Program-made: the position numbers and the translations under genes
The notes under the pieces: generated by a model
Seen by the model: the letters and a program-made list of their open reading frames with translations, nothing else
What the model was told of the DNA's origin: nothing
Database searches by the model: none
Source: Marinobacter profundi
GTDB lineage: Bacteria > Pseudomonadota > Gammaproteobacteria > Pseudomonadales > Oleiphilaceae
Reading direction: 5' to 3'
Length of the DNA stretch: 64,000 bases
NCBI RefSeq assembly: GCF_002744715.1
Contig: NZ_KZ319369.1
Coordinates: 62,001 to 126,000, forward strand
In this document: positions 38,765-47,558 of the stretch, piece after piece
How positions within the stretch are numbered: the first letter of the stretch is position 1
Layout of the letters: the number at the start of each line of letters is the position of its first letter

Positions 38765-39541
38765 TTACTCCTGATTTGCAACATCCTTCCTGCATTCCCC
38801 GGCAGTGGCCGGTTTCGCGGACGTTCCCTGCGACACGCCCATCCGGATAACCTCGTCCCCCTGCTGTTCAATGCGCTGCATCGCTTCCCGGACGTATCGC
38901 ACATGCGCCATGGCGATCCGTTGCGCCGCACGGGCCTGGCCGCGCAGCACGGCGTGGTAGAGCTGACGGTGGTGTTTGCCAATCTGGCTGCGCAGGTCCT
39001 CCTTCGGGTTCAGGTTGGCTACCGAAGCCTGCACCGTCAGTAACATCAGATTTTTCAGGCTGCTCAGGATATGGACCAGAACCGGGTTGTGAGACGCCTC
39101 AACAATGGCCTGGTGAAACGCGTGATCCGCCGGGGCATTACTCAGCGGGTCGGCCGCCTCCAGCCGTTCAAAAGCCTTGGTGATCCGGTGCAGGTCGGAA
39201 CGGGTGGCGCGCTCGGCGGCGAGCTGGGCAGCCTGGCCTTCGAGCTGTTCCCGTACTTCCAGCAGGTCGTAAAGGGTGCGGGGGTGGCCGCTGAACATCT
39301 GCATCAGCGGGCGTTCATCCTCCGGGCCGGGAACAATCTGCGACACAAAGGAACCCTTGCCATGGCGGGTTTCAATAATGCCCCGACCCTGCAATTCGTG
39401 CAGCGCCTCGCGGATGATGGACCGGGACACGTCAAGCCGGGTAGCCAGCTGTCGCTCTGACGGAATCTTTTGCCCCGGTGCCAGCCCGCCGTCCAGAATC
39501 AGCCGTTCCAGCCGGTACGTTATTTCCTGTGCAATGGGCAT
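38765..39541 (-). CDS. glcC: GntR/FadR-family regulator of the glycolate locus (GlcC-like)
   Basis: This 258-residue protein has a GntR winged helix (about 5-72; PSERQLATRLDVSRSIIREAL, then LQGRGIIETRHGKGSFV) and a C-terminal FCD all-helical ligand domain with conserved histidines (DHAFHQAIVEASHNPVLVHIL). It is divergent from the TRAP/glcGDEF operon, and an AACTGGT-N3-ACCAGTT palindrome lies between them. I chose ATG 39541 because it gives the standard GntR N terminus; a GTG at 39613 adds an unlikely 24-residue leader. The ligand is probably glycolate or a related 2-hydroxy acid. Confidence 0.85.
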   Translation of the reverse strand: MPIAQEITYRLERLILDGGLAPGQKIPSERQLATRLDVSRSIIREALHELQGRGIIETRHGKGSFVSQIVPGPEDERPLMQMFSGHPRTLYDLLEVREQLEGQAAQLAAERATRSDLHRITKAFERLEAADPLSNAPADHAFHQAIVEASHNPVLVHILSSLKNLMLLTVQASVANLNPKEDLRSQIGKHHRQLYHAVLRGQARAAQRIAMAHVRYVREAMQRIEQQGDEVIRMGVSQGTSAKPATAGECRKDVANQE

Positions 39542-39668
39542 CTGCTTGCCTGCTTTGTGTTGAACCGGTTTCGCCGGATCTGGTGGAACTTGTTTTCGCT
39601 GTGCAACACACACCGATGGCCGCGTCGTCAGCTTTTACCGTTGCCAGTGCTCCCATCATAGCCTAAAA

Positions 39669-39685
39669 AACTGGTCCGACCAGTT
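39669..39685. promoter_or_regulatory. Perfect GntR/FadR-type operator, glcC/TRAP divergon
   Basis: AACTGGTCCGACCAGTT is a perfect 7-3-7 palindrome matching the TGGT-N3-ACCA core bound by FadR-subfamily GntR proteins. It lies just upstream of a minus-strand -10 (TATGAT, plus-strand 39655-39660) for glcC and about 115 bases before dctP. A weaker copy, ACTGG-N6-CCAGT, is at 39735-39750, closer to dctP. Together they suggest autoregulation plus control of the TRAP/glc operon. Confidence 0.7.
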
Positions 39686-39801
39686 GGCAATTCGCTGGAC
39701 TAAACGCCCCATGACTACGAATATCTTTAGGGATACTGGTCGAGGCCAGTGCGCTGACCCTGATAACAAGCGTCATAACAATAATGGATGGAGATGTTCT
39801 A

Positions 39802-40914
39802 ATGACTAGCAATAACAACGTTGAGGGAAGCAAGGCTCCGCGCCGCAGCTTCCTGAAAGGCGTGGCTGTCGCTGCCGCTTTCTGCGGTGCTACCCTGATG
39901 GGTGCCGGGCAGGCCCATGCTGCGACTACCTGGAAGATCCAGTCGGTATGGGATGCCGGAACCGTGGGTTACGACCTCTTCGAGGAGTGGTGTAACAGCA
40001 TGGAGGAGAAGACCGGTGGCGAACTGATCTTCAAACCCTACCCCGCCAAGGCCGTGGCCGCTGATAACAACGCGCTGTTCGATTCCGTCCGCAGCGGTGT
40101 GTTGCAGGGCATGAACCCGTTCACCCTGTACTGGTCCGGCAAGATACCGGCATCGGTGTTCCTGTCCTCCTATCCGGCCGGCCCTGACCAGCCCCACCAG
40201 TGGGACACCATGTTCTACTCCATGGGGATGCTGGAAAAAACCCGCGAGATCTACAAGAAGTACGGCCTGTTCTACGTCGGTCCGATCCAGCACGACGCCA
40301 ACATCATTCACTCCAAGAAGCCGGTGAACAGCCTGGCCGACCTCAAGGGCATGAAGATCCGTGTTCCGGGCGGCATGGTTGCCGAGGTGTTCCAGCAGTT
40401 CGGTGTGTCCACCGTGAGCCTGCCGGGTTCCGATATTTTCCCGGCGCTTGAAAAGGGCACCATTGATGCGGCGGACTACGTCGGCCCGGCCGTTAACTAC
40501 GAACTGGGCTTCTCCCAGGTGACCGATTACATCCTGTTCGGACCGCCCGGCGTGATGTCTGTCTACCAGCCGGTGGATCTGATGGACCTGACCGTGAACC
40601 TGCGGGCCTGGAACAACCTGGATCCCAAACTGCAGAAAGTGGTCGAGGAAGAAGTACGCAACTACTCCCAGCGTCATTACCTGACCATCCAGCAGCGCAA
40701 CATCGAGGCGATGGAGAAGTTCAAGGCAGATGGCGATACGGTTTCCCGTCTCAGCCAGGCTGACCTGGAAGAGTTCCGTCGTGCCGCAATTCCGATCTGG
40801 TACAAGTGGGCGAACAAGGATGAAGACGCACGTGCGATCTTCGACATGCAGCTCAAGTACATGATGAACGACACCGTCGGCTACGTCGACGAGGAAGACA
40901 TCAAGGGCATGTAA
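39802..40914 (+). CDS. dctP: TRAP transporter substrate-binding protein, 2-hydroxy acid type
   Basis: This 370-residue DctP-family receptor has a twin-arginine signal, PRRSFLKG, followed by a hydrophobic stretch ending QAHA, so it is probably exported folded by Tat. The mature part (TTWKIQSVWDAGTVGYDLFE, SLADLKGMKIRVPGG, FPALEKGTIDAADYVGP) resembles receptors for lactate, pyruvate and other 2-oxo/2-hydroxy acids. The glc genes downstream suggest glycolate or lactate. ATG 39802 has GGAG eight bases before it; an ATG at 39784 does not. Confidence 0.9.
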   Translation: MTSNNNVEGSKAPRRSFLKGVAVAAAFCGATLMGAGQAHAATTWKIQSVWDAGTVGYDLFEEWCNSMEEKTGGELIFKPYPAKAVAADNNALFDSVRSGVLQGMNPFTLYWSGKIPASVFLSSYPAGPDQPHQWDTMFYSMGMLEKTREIYKKYGLFYVGPIQHDANIIHSKKPVNSLADLKGMKIRVPGGMVAEVFQQFGVSTVSLPGSDIFPALEKGTIDAADYVGPAVNYELGFSQVTDYILFGPPGVMSVYQPVDLMDLTVNLRAWNNLDPKLQKVVEEEVRNYSQRHYLTIQQRNIEAMEKFKADGDTVSRLSQADLEEFRRAAIPIWYKWANKDEDARAIFDMQLKYMMNDTVGYVDEEDIKGM

Positions 40915-40945
40915 GCCTGATTCACGGTCGTAACACAACAAAAAG

Positions 40946-40989
40946 GGGAAGGGCAGGGAGCTCACCGGAAGGTAACTCTCTCCCTTCCC
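40946..40989 (+). terminator. Hairpin between dctP and dctQ
   Basis: GGGAAGGG (40946-40953) pairs with CCCTTCCC (40982-40989), with partial pairing inside (AGGGAG/CTCTCT). It lies in the 101-base spacer after dctP. With no strong T run it is more likely an mRNA-stabilising or attenuating structure that lets the binding protein be made in excess over the membrane subunits. Confidence 0.5.
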
Positions 40990-41015
40990 TCTTCTGTGGT
41001 TGAGGTAGTAACAAC

Positions 41016-41729
41016 ATGTCGCAACTTGAAGGTTTCGGATTCGTATTGCCGCACTGGTTCTATTGGGGCTGGCTGGCGGTAATGCCACTGATCATGATGG
41101 CGTGGGACCGCTGGACCTTGTCCCGTGGAGGTCAGGCCATCGACAAGAATGCCCTGGCCAACCAGAAGCTTCACGAAATTGAAGCGGAGATGTCAAAGAC
41201 CATCGAGCTGCAGTACGAGGGTAACTGGTTTACCCGGATCGTTGACTGGATCAGTGAGAAATCTGGGGTGTTTGTCTCATTCTGGACCGTTAACGCTGTG
41301 TGCTTCTACTTCTTCGAAGTGGTGATGCGCTACATCTTTAACATGCCGACCATCTGGGTTCACGAGGCGAGCTTCCTGCTGCTGGGGATGCAGTACCTGC
41401 TGGCGGGCGCGTTCACCCTGCTGCATGGCGGGCATGTCCGGGTCGATGTGATCTACAACTTCCTGCCGGTTCGCGGCCGGATCGGGATGGATATCTTTAC
41501 GTCGATGTTCTTTTTCATGTTCGCACTGGCGCTGGTGATCACGTCCTGGACGTTCTTCGAGAACTCCTACTCCATGGACGAGAGAACCGTCGAGACCTGG
41601 GGCATCCAGTACTGGCCGGTGAAGGCCATGATGCTGCTGGGTTCGGTTCTGATCCTGTTGGCGGGTGTATCCAAGCTGGTTAAGGATATTGCCCTGTTTG
41701 TACAACTTGGCCGGGAGCAGCGCGCATGA
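41016..41729 (+). CDS. dctQ: TRAP transporter small membrane subunit DctQ
   Basis: This 237-residue protein has a first hydrophobic segment near 10-30 (FYWGWLAVMPLIMMAW) and a cytoplasmic linker. The four-helix DctQ domain (about 80-230) includes ASFLLLGMQYLLAGAFTLLHGGHVRVDV (in part), the conserved small-subunit motif. It is longer than classic DctQ at the N terminus, a feature of subunits paired with the 2-oxoacid-type receptors. Its stop overlaps the dctM start by four bases. Confidence 0.9.
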   Translation: MSQLEGFGFVLPHWFYWGWLAVMPLIMMAWDRWTLSRGGQAIDKNALANQKLHEIEAEMSKTIELQYEGNWFTRIVDWISEKSGVFVSFWTVNAVCFYFFEVVMRYIFNMPTIWVHEASFLLLGMQYLLAGAFTLLHGGHVRVDVIYNFLPVRGRIGMDIFTSMFFFMFALALVITSWTFFENSYSMDERTVETWGIQYWPVKAMMLLGSVLILLAGVSKLVKDIALFVQLGREQRA

Positions 41730-43264
41730 GCACTGGCACCGTTTCCACCAAGCCTTCCGGCAGCCTGTCCGGAAAGCTCGGCACCTGGCTGATGATCATT
41801 GCCACCGTGGCGCTGGCGTTCATCACCCTGGTAGAAGTCATTAATATTCTGTTCTATGACCCGTTCAGCGACGACAAATTCCTGTTCAAGCTGGCGGGCA
41901 GTCTGGCGGACGTCAAGATAGGTCCGCTGACCTACCTGATGTTCGGTTCCCTGCTGGTGGCCCTGATGATGGGCTTGCCGCTGGCCTTTGTCACCGGCGG
42001 TCTGGGGGTGGCCTTCATCTATCTGGTGGGCGACTCGCTGATGCTGAACATCGTGCCGAGCCGGATCTTCCCGATGATGACCAATTCGGACCTGGCCGCG
42101 ATTCCGCTGTTCATCTTCATGGCCTCCATGCTGGAGCGGGCGGGCCTGATCGAAGAGATGTTCAACGTGGTTTACAAGTGGATGGGTGGCATTGGCGGCG
42201 GTCTGGCCATCGCGACCATCGTGGCCTCGACCATCCTTGCAGCCATGGTGGGCGTCATCGGCGCGGCCGTGGTGACCATGGGGATTATTGCCCTGCCGGC
42301 CATGCTCAAGCGCGGCTATGACCACAAGATCGCCCTCGGTTCGATCATGGCGGGCGGCACCCTGGGTATCCTGATCCCGCCGTCGATCCTGGCGATCCTG
42401 TATGCGGTGGTAGCCCAGCAGTCGGTGGGTGAGCTCTACCTGGGGTCGGTGATTCCGGGACTGATGTTGTCCGGGCTCTATGTTGCCTATGTGTTCATCC
42501 GCGCCAAGCTCAACCCGAAACTGGGGCCACCCATTCCCGAGGAAGAGCGGATTGGTCTGAAAGACAAGCTGCTGCTGCTGAAAGACCTGATTGCGCCGCT
42601 GATCCTGGTATTCCTGGTGCTGGGCCTGTTGTTCGGTGGGGTGGCGACGCCCGTGGAGGCGGCCGGTATCGGCTCCTTCGGCGCGATCCTGGTGGCCTGG
42701 AAGCATGGTGCTTTCTCCATCGCTACCCTGCGTGAGGCTTCCGTGACCACCGCCAAGGCCTCCGCCATGGTGCTGTGGATCATGTTTGGTGCCTCGGTGT
42801 TTGTCGGCTTCTACATCCTGCAGGGTGGCCAGGAGTTCATCACCAACTCCATTCTGGGTACCGGTATGTCCGCCTACGGCATCCTGTTCCTGCTGATGGT
42901 GCTGCTGGTGGTTCTCGGCATGTTCCTGGACTGGGTGGGCATCCTGTTGCTGGCGGTACCGATCTTCATTCCTATTGTGAAAGCGCTGGAGTTCCCGGGC
43001 CTGTTCGGCTTCCCGCCGGTGGCTGGCGATGATGTGGTGTTGTGGTTCGGCGTGCTCTACCTGGTGAACATGCAGATGTCGTTCCTCAGCCCGCCGTTTG
43101 GCTACGCGCTGTTCTACATTCGCGGCGTCTGTCCGCCGGAAATCTCCATGGGCACCATTTTCCGCTCATCGCTGATCTTCCTCGCGATCCAGGCGCTGGG
43201 GCTGTTCATCTGTATCCTCATTCCGGGCGTGGTTACGTGGCTGCCTAACCTCGTTTACGGCTGA
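41726..43264 (+). CDS. dctM: TRAP transporter large membrane subunit DctM
   Basis: This 512-residue, very hydrophobic protein is the sodium-coupled transport subunit. It has more than ten membrane segments, with AAIPLFIFMASMLERAGLIEEMF, the MAGGTLGILIPPSI hairpin and FLDWVGILLLAVPIFIPI (shown in part). The extra ~80 residues over classic DctM lie mainly between residues 20-75 and 255-300. With DctP and DctQ it should import the substrate oxidised by GlcDEF. Confidence 0.92.
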   Translation: MSTGTVSTKPSGSLSGKLGTWLMIIATVALAFITLVEVINILFYDPFSDDKFLFKLAGSLADVKIGPLTYLMFGSLLVALMMGLPLAFVTGGLGVAFIYLVGDSLMLNIVPSRIFPMMTNSDLAAIPLFIFMASMLERAGLIEEMFNVVYKWMGGIGGGLAIATIVASTILAAMVGVIGAAVVTMGIIALPAMLKRGYDHKIALGSIMAGGTLGILIPPSILAILYAVVAQQSVGELYLGSVIPGLMLSGLYVAYVFIRAKLNPKLGPPIPEEERIGLKDKLLLLKDLIAPLILVFLVLGLLFGGVATPVEAAGIGSFGAILVAWKHGAFSIATLREASVTTAKASAMVLWIMFGASVFVGFYILQGGQEFITNSILGTGMSAYGILFLLMVLLVVLGMFLDWVGILLLAVPIFIPIVKALEFPGLFGFPPVAGDDVVLWFGVLYLVNMQMSFLSPPFGYALFYIRGVCPPEISMGTIFRSSLIFLAIQALGLFICILIPGVVTWLPNLVYG

Positions 43265-43285
43265 TTTTTCAAGGAGTAACTGATT

Positions 43286-43711
43286 ATGTTGTCTATCAAG
43301 AGACTGGACCTTGCCGATGCCAGGGTGCTGATCGAGGGCGCTGCCAACAAGGCCCGCGAGATTGGTGTGCCCATGTGCATTGCGATTGTTGATGAGTCCG
43401 GCAACCTGATCGCTTTCGAGCGGATGGACGGGGGCAAGATCACCAGCGTGACCATCGCGCAGGACAAGGCCTTCACTGCGGCAGCGGCCAAGAAGGCGAC
43501 CCACGACTACAACGCGGTTAACGTCCCCGGCAGCCTTGCCTTCGGTATCCATACCGAAGTTGGCGGTCGCGTCAGTTCCGTGGGTGGCGGTATGCCGGTG
43601 GTGGTCGATGGCGACGTGGTTGGCGGTATTGGCCTGAGCTCCGGTACACCCCAGCAGGATATGGACTGTGCCCAGGCTGGAATTGATCACTTCCTGGCAA
43701 ACCGCGGATAG
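43286..43711 (+). CDS. glcG: GlcG/HbpS-like protein
   Basis: This 141-residue protein of the GlcG/HbpS (DUF336) family contains CIAIVDESGNLIAFERMDGG, SLAFGIHTEVGGRVSSVGGGM (in part) and VVGGIGLSSGTPQQDMDCAQAG. It is found in many glycolate and other oxidation operons; a role in haem binding or as an accessory to the oxidase has been proposed for family members. AAGGAG lies before the ATG. It is three bases upstream of glcD. Confidence 0.85.
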   Translation: MLSIKRLDLADARVLIEGAANKAREIGVPMCIAIVDESGNLIAFERMDGGKITSVTIAQDKAFTAAAAKKATHDYNAVNVPGSLAFGIHTEVGGRVSSVGGGMPVVVDGDVVGGIGLSSGTPQQDMDCAQAGIDHFLANRG

Positions 43712-43714
43712 AGT

Positions 43715-45178
43715 ATGACTACCAAGCCGAAAGTCAGCAAAGCGGCGCTGGCGGAACAGTTCCGGGGCTTTATTGACCCGGACTATGTCATCACCGATGA
43801 CGAAACCCTGAAGCCGTACGAGTGCGATGGTCTCGCCATGTACTGCGAGATGCCGATGCTGGTGGTATTGCCGGAAACGGTGGAACAGGTCCAGCGGGTA
43901 ATGCGCATCTGCAGTGAGTACGGCGTTCCGGTGGTCGCCCGTGGTGCCGGCACTGGCCTGTGCGCCGGCGCGATGCCCCACAAGGAAGGCGTGGTCCTGT
44001 CACTGGCGAAGTTCAACCGGATCCTCAAGATCGATCCGCTGGAGCGGACGGCGCGGCTGCAGCCCGGCGTGCGTAACCTGGCGATCAGTGAGGAAGCGGC
44101 GCAGTTCGGGCTGTATTACGGCCCGGACCCGTCCTCCCAGATTGCCTGCACCATTGGTGGCAACGTGGCGGAAAACTCCGGTGGCGTGCATTGCCTGAAG
44201 TACGGCCTGACGGTGCACAACCTGCTGAGTGTTGAACTGATCACCATGGAAGGGGAGCGCATTACCATCGGCAGTGACGGCCTCGACGCCTGTGGCATGG
44301 ACCTGCTGGCGCTGATTACCGGCTCCGAAGGACTGCTGGGGGTGGTGACCGAGGTGAAGGTCAAGCTGCTGCCGAAGCCGGAAGTGGCCCAGGTGGTCAT
44401 GGCGGGTTTCGACAGTATCGAAAAAGCCGGCGATGCGGTGGGCGGCATTATTGAGCATGGCATTATTCCCGGCGGCCTGGAAATGATGGACAGCCATGCC
44501 ATTGTCGCGGCGGATGACTTTGCCCAGGCCGGTTACCCGCGGGAAGCCAAGGCCCTGCTGCTGTGTGAAGTGGATGGCACCGAAGAGGAAGTCCACGAGC
44601 ACATTGCCGAGGCCGAAGAGGTGTTTCGCAAGCTCGGAGCGACGTCGGTACGGACGTCGCAGAGCGAGGAAGAGCGGGCGCTGCTCTGGAAAGGGCGTAA
44701 GTCTGCCTTTCCGGCCGTCGGCCGGATCTCGCCGGACTACTACTGCATGGACGGCACCATCCCGCGCCGGCAGCTGGCGCGGGTTCTGCTGGAAATGGAA
44801 AAGATGTCAGACGAGTATGGCCTGCGGGTGGCCAACGTCTTCCACGCCGGCGACGGTAACCTGCATCCGCTGATCCTGTTTGATGCCAACGTGCCCGGTG
44901 AATTCGAGCGCACAGAAGAGTTTGGTGGCCGCATTCTTGAGCTGTGCGTTGAGGTGGGCGGTTGCATTACCGGCGAGCACGGTGTCGGCGTCGAAAAGAT
45001 CCGCCAGATGGCGGTGCAGTTCAATGATGAGGAGCTGCAACAGTTCCACGACGTCAAGGCTGCTTTCGATCCGGCCGGTATCCTCAATCCGGGCAAGGGT
45101 GTTCCCACCCTGCGTTTCTGCCAGGAGTACCGCTCTCTCGAACACAAACACGAACATACGGAAGCCGACCATGGCTGA
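43715..45178 (+). CDS. glcD: Glycolate oxidase FAD subunit GlcD
   Basis: This 487-residue FAD-linked oxidase has an N-terminal PCMH domain with VVARGAGTGLCAGAMPHKEG and GPDPSSQIACTIGGNVAENSGG (in part). A C-terminal oxidase domain follows, with YYCMDGTIPRRQLARVL, NVFHAGDGNLHPLILFD and CITGEHGVGVEKIRQM. It oxidises glycolate to glyoxylate, possibly D-lactate to pyruvate, as the catalytic subunit with GlcE and GlcF. It overlaps glcE by eight bases. Confidence 0.94.
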   Translation: MTTKPKVSKAALAEQFRGFIDPDYVITDDETLKPYECDGLAMYCEMPMLVVLPETVEQVQRVMRICSEYGVPVVARGAGTGLCAGAMPHKEGVVLSLAKFNRILKIDPLERTARLQPGVRNLAISEEAAQFGLYYGPDPSSQIACTIGGNVAENSGGVHCLKYGLTVHNLLSVELITMEGERITIGSDGLDACGMDLLALITGSEGLLGVVTEVKVKLLPKPEVAQVVMAGFDSIEKAGDAVGGIIEHGIIPGGLEMMDSHAIVAADDFAQAGYPREAKALLLCEVDGTEEEVHEHIAEAEEVFRKLGATSVRTSQSEEERALLWKGRKSAFPAVGRISPDYYCMDGTIPRRQLARVLLEMEKMSDEYGLRVANVFHAGDGNLHPLILFDANVPGEFERTEEFGGRILELCVEVGGCITGEHGVGVEKIRQMAVQFNDEELQQFHDVKAAFDPAGILNPGKGVPTLRFCQEYRSLEHKHEHTEADHG

Positions 45179-46235
45179 TATTTCCCAACAGTTACAGGAG
45201 CAAGTCCTCCTCGCCCGCGATGCGGGCCACAAACTCAATATTGTCGGTGGTGGGACCAAGTCATTCATGGGGCGCACCGCCGATGCGGATGCCGGCACCC
45301 TGAACACCGGCGAGCATACCGGGGTTGTTGAGTATCATCCGGTGGAGCTGGTACTCACCGTGCGTGCCGGTACATCCCTGGCCGAGATTGAGGCGACCCT
45401 TGCCGAGCATGGCCAATGCCTGCACTTTGAGCCGCCCCGCTTTGGCGAAGGCTCTACCATCGGGGGCACCCTGGCCTGCAATCTGTCGGGCCCGGCGCGG
45501 CCCTGGTCCGGCTCGGTGCGGGACCAGGTGCTGGGTGTCCGCCTGCTCAACGGTAAAGGAGAACATCTGCGTTTTGGTGGCCAGGTGATGAAAAACGTGG
45601 CCGGCTACGATGTGTCCCGGCTGCAGGCCGGCGCCATGGGTACCCTCGGGGTGATCACCGAAATCAGCCTGAAGGTCATGCCCAAACCGGCGGCGTCGAT
45701 GACCCTGGTACAGGAAATGGACCAGGTGGACTGCATCCGCTATATGAACAGCCGTGCCGTGGAACCCAAACCCATCACCGCGGCTTGCTGGGTGGACGGC
45801 AAGGTTTATCTGCGGCTGTCCGGAGCCCGCTCTGCCGTCGAGGCAACCGCCGCCAAGTGGAGCGGGGAAGTGCTGGAGCAGGGCGACGAATTCTGGCGCC
45901 AGATCCAGCACCTGCAGCACGACTTTTTTGCCGGTGATGCACCACTGTGGCGGCTGTCGGTCAGCTCGGTGGCAGCCAACCCGGATCTCAAGGGGCCGTG
46001 GCTGATCGACTGGGCCGGTTCCCAGCGCTGGTATCGCGGCGAGCAGGAGCTCGGGCGGATGGAAGCGCTGGCCAAGGCGGCGGGCGGTCAGGCCAGTCTG
46101 TTCCGTGGCGGCGACCGCAACGGCGAGGTGATGAACCACCAGCCGGAAGCCCTCAAGGGCATTCAGCGCCGTCTCAAGAATGCCTTTGATCCGGATAATA
46201 TTTTCAACCCCGGACGTCTATACAGCTGGTTGTAA
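45171..46235 (+). CDS. glcE: Glycolate oxidase FAD-binding subunit GlcE
   Basis: This 354-residue protein starts MADISQQLQEQVLLARDAGH and carries a second PCMH FAD domain (NIVGGGTKSFMG, LEPPRFGEGSTIGGTLACNL) with FDPDNIFNPGRLYSWL at the end. The real start is ATG 45171; a longer open frame from 44880 only reads glcD codons out of frame. It forms the GlcDEF complex at the membrane with the iron-sulfur subunit. Its end is 13 bases before glcF. Confidence 0.93.
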   Translation: MADISQQLQEQVLLARDAGHKLNIVGGGTKSFMGRTADADAGTLNTGEHTGVVEYHPVELVLTVRAGTSLAEIEATLAEHGQCLHFEPPRFGEGSTIGGTLACNLSGPARPWSGSVRDQVLGVRLLNGKGEHLRFGGQVMKNVAGYDVSRLQAGAMGTLGVITEISLKVMPKPAASMTLVQEMDQVDCIRYMNSRAVEPKPITAACWVDGKVYLRLSGARSAVEATAAKWSGEVLEQGDEFWRQIQHLQHDFFAGDAPLWRLSVSSVAANPDLKGPWLIDWAGSQRWYRGEQELGRMEALAKAAGGQASLFRGGDRNGEVMNHQPEALKGIQRRLKNAFDPDNIFNPGRLYSWL

Positions 46236-46248
46236 GAGCAGGTACACG

Positions 46249-47457
46249 ATGCAAACCAATCTCGTTCAGCAATTTGCCAATACGGCAGAAGGGCAGGAGG
46301 CCGAGTCCATTCTGCGGGCCTGTGTCCATTGCGGTTTCTGCACCGCCACCTGCCCGACCTATCAGGAGCTCAATGACGAGCGCGACGGCCCCCGTGGCCG
46401 GATCTACCTGATGAAACAGTTTCTTGAAGGGGCGGAGATCACCGAGAAGACCCGTGAACACCTCGACCGCTGCCTGACCTGTCGGAGCTGTGAGACCACC
46501 TGTCCGTCCGGCGTCAAATACGGCCGGCTGGTGGACATCGGCCGCGGCCTGATCGAAAAGGAGCTGCCGCGGAGCCCGAAGGAGAAATACCTGCGCTGGG
46601 CGCTGACCCGGGTGCTGCCGAACCGCAGGCTGTTCGGCTTGATGCTGCGTCTTGGCCAGGTGTTCCGTCCGGTCCTGCCGGAGCCGCTGCGCAGCAAGGT
46701 GCCGCCGCGGAAGGAAGCCAGTCCCTGGCCTGCCGCCAGCCATAGCCGCATCGTGCTGGCCCTGGCGGGCTGCGTGCAGCCATCGGCAACCCCCAACACC
46801 AACGCCGCCGCGGCGCGGGTGCTGGACAAACTCGATATCACCATGGTCGAGGCGCCGCAAGCGGGCTGCTGTGGCGCGGTGAACTATCACCTGTCCGAGC
46901 ATGACCGTGGCCTGGAGCAGATGCGTCGTAACATTGATGCCTGGTGGCCGGCCATTGAAGCCGGTGCGGAAGCCCTGGTGATGACTGCGTCCGGCTGTGG
47001 TGCCATGGTGCAGGATTACGGCCACCTGTTGCGGGACGACCCGGTCTACGCCGCCAAGGCGCAGAAAGTCAGCGAACTGACGGTGGACCTGGGCGCCTTC
47101 CTGCTCAAACAGGACCTGGCGAAACTCAAGATCGGCCAGAATCCGGGCAAGGTGGCGTTCCACTGCCCCTGCACCCTGCAACATGCCATGAAGCAGAACG
47201 GTGTGGTGGACCAGGTGCTGCGCAAGGCCGGGGTGGAACTGGCCGAAACCCGTGACAAGCACCTGTGCTGTGGTTCCGCCGGCACCTATTCGGTGATGCA
47301 GCCGGAGATGAGCCAACGCTTGCTGGCCAATAAGCTGAAGGCCCTGACCATCGACAATCCGGACCGCATTGTCACTGCCAATGTCGGTTGCCAGATGCAC
47401 CTTGAGACCAAGGCCCAGGTGCCTGTCCAGCACTGGATTGAACTGCTGGACAGCTGA
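46249..47457 (+). CDS. glcF: Glycolate oxidase iron-sulfur subunit GlcF
   Basis: This 402-residue protein has two 4Fe-4S motifs near the N terminus, CVHCGFCTATCP and CLTCRSCETTCPSG, and two cysteine-rich CCG domains (AGCCGAVNYHL and LCCGSAGTYSVM). It passes electrons from GlcD/GlcE to the quinone pool. The start is ATG 46249 (MQTNLVQQFANTAEG); an upstream in-frame ATG lies inside glcE. A terminator-like hairpin follows the gene. No malate synthase gene (glcB) is in this window. Confidence 0.94.
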   Translation: MQTNLVQQFANTAEGQEAESILRACVHCGFCTATCPTYQELNDERDGPRGRIYLMKQFLEGAEITEKTREHLDRCLTCRSCETTCPSGVKYGRLVDIGRGLIEKELPRSPKEKYLRWALTRVLPNRRLFGLMLRLGQVFRPVLPEPLRSKVPPRKEASPWPAASHSRIVLALAGCVQPSATPNTNAAAARVLDKLDITMVEAPQAGCCGAVNYHLSEHDRGLEQMRRNIDAWWPAIEAGAEALVMTASGCGAMVQDYGHLLRDDPVYAAKAQKVSELTVDLGAFLLKQDLAKLKIGQNPGKVAFHCPCTLQHAMKQNGVVDQVLRKAGVELAETRDKHLCCGSAGTYSVMQPEMSQRLLANKLKALTIDNPDRIVTANVGCQMHLETKAQVPVQHWIELLDS

Positions 47458-47488
47458 ATCGGTCTGCAATTTCCGCTAGAGTGACAAG

Positions 47489-47522
47489 CCGGGGTCGGGC
47501 AAACGGTATTGCCTGGCCCCGG
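47489..47522 (+). terminator. Terminator of the glycolate operon
   Basis: CCGGGGTCGGGCAA (47489-47502) and TTGCCTGGCCCCGG (47509-47522) form a 14-bp stem with two G-T wobbles and a six-base loop, 31 bases after the glcF stop. A short T-rich run (ATTCGTTT) follows. It separates the operon from the DUF4124 gene. Confidence 0.7.
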
Positions 47523-47558
47523 ATTCGTTTGAAACGCCACTTCACAGGATGTGAACCC

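Noticed and set aside
44880..45170. N-terminal extension of glcE into glcD
   Set aside because: The extension reads glcD codons out of frame; the ATG at 45171 gives the standard GlcE N terminus.
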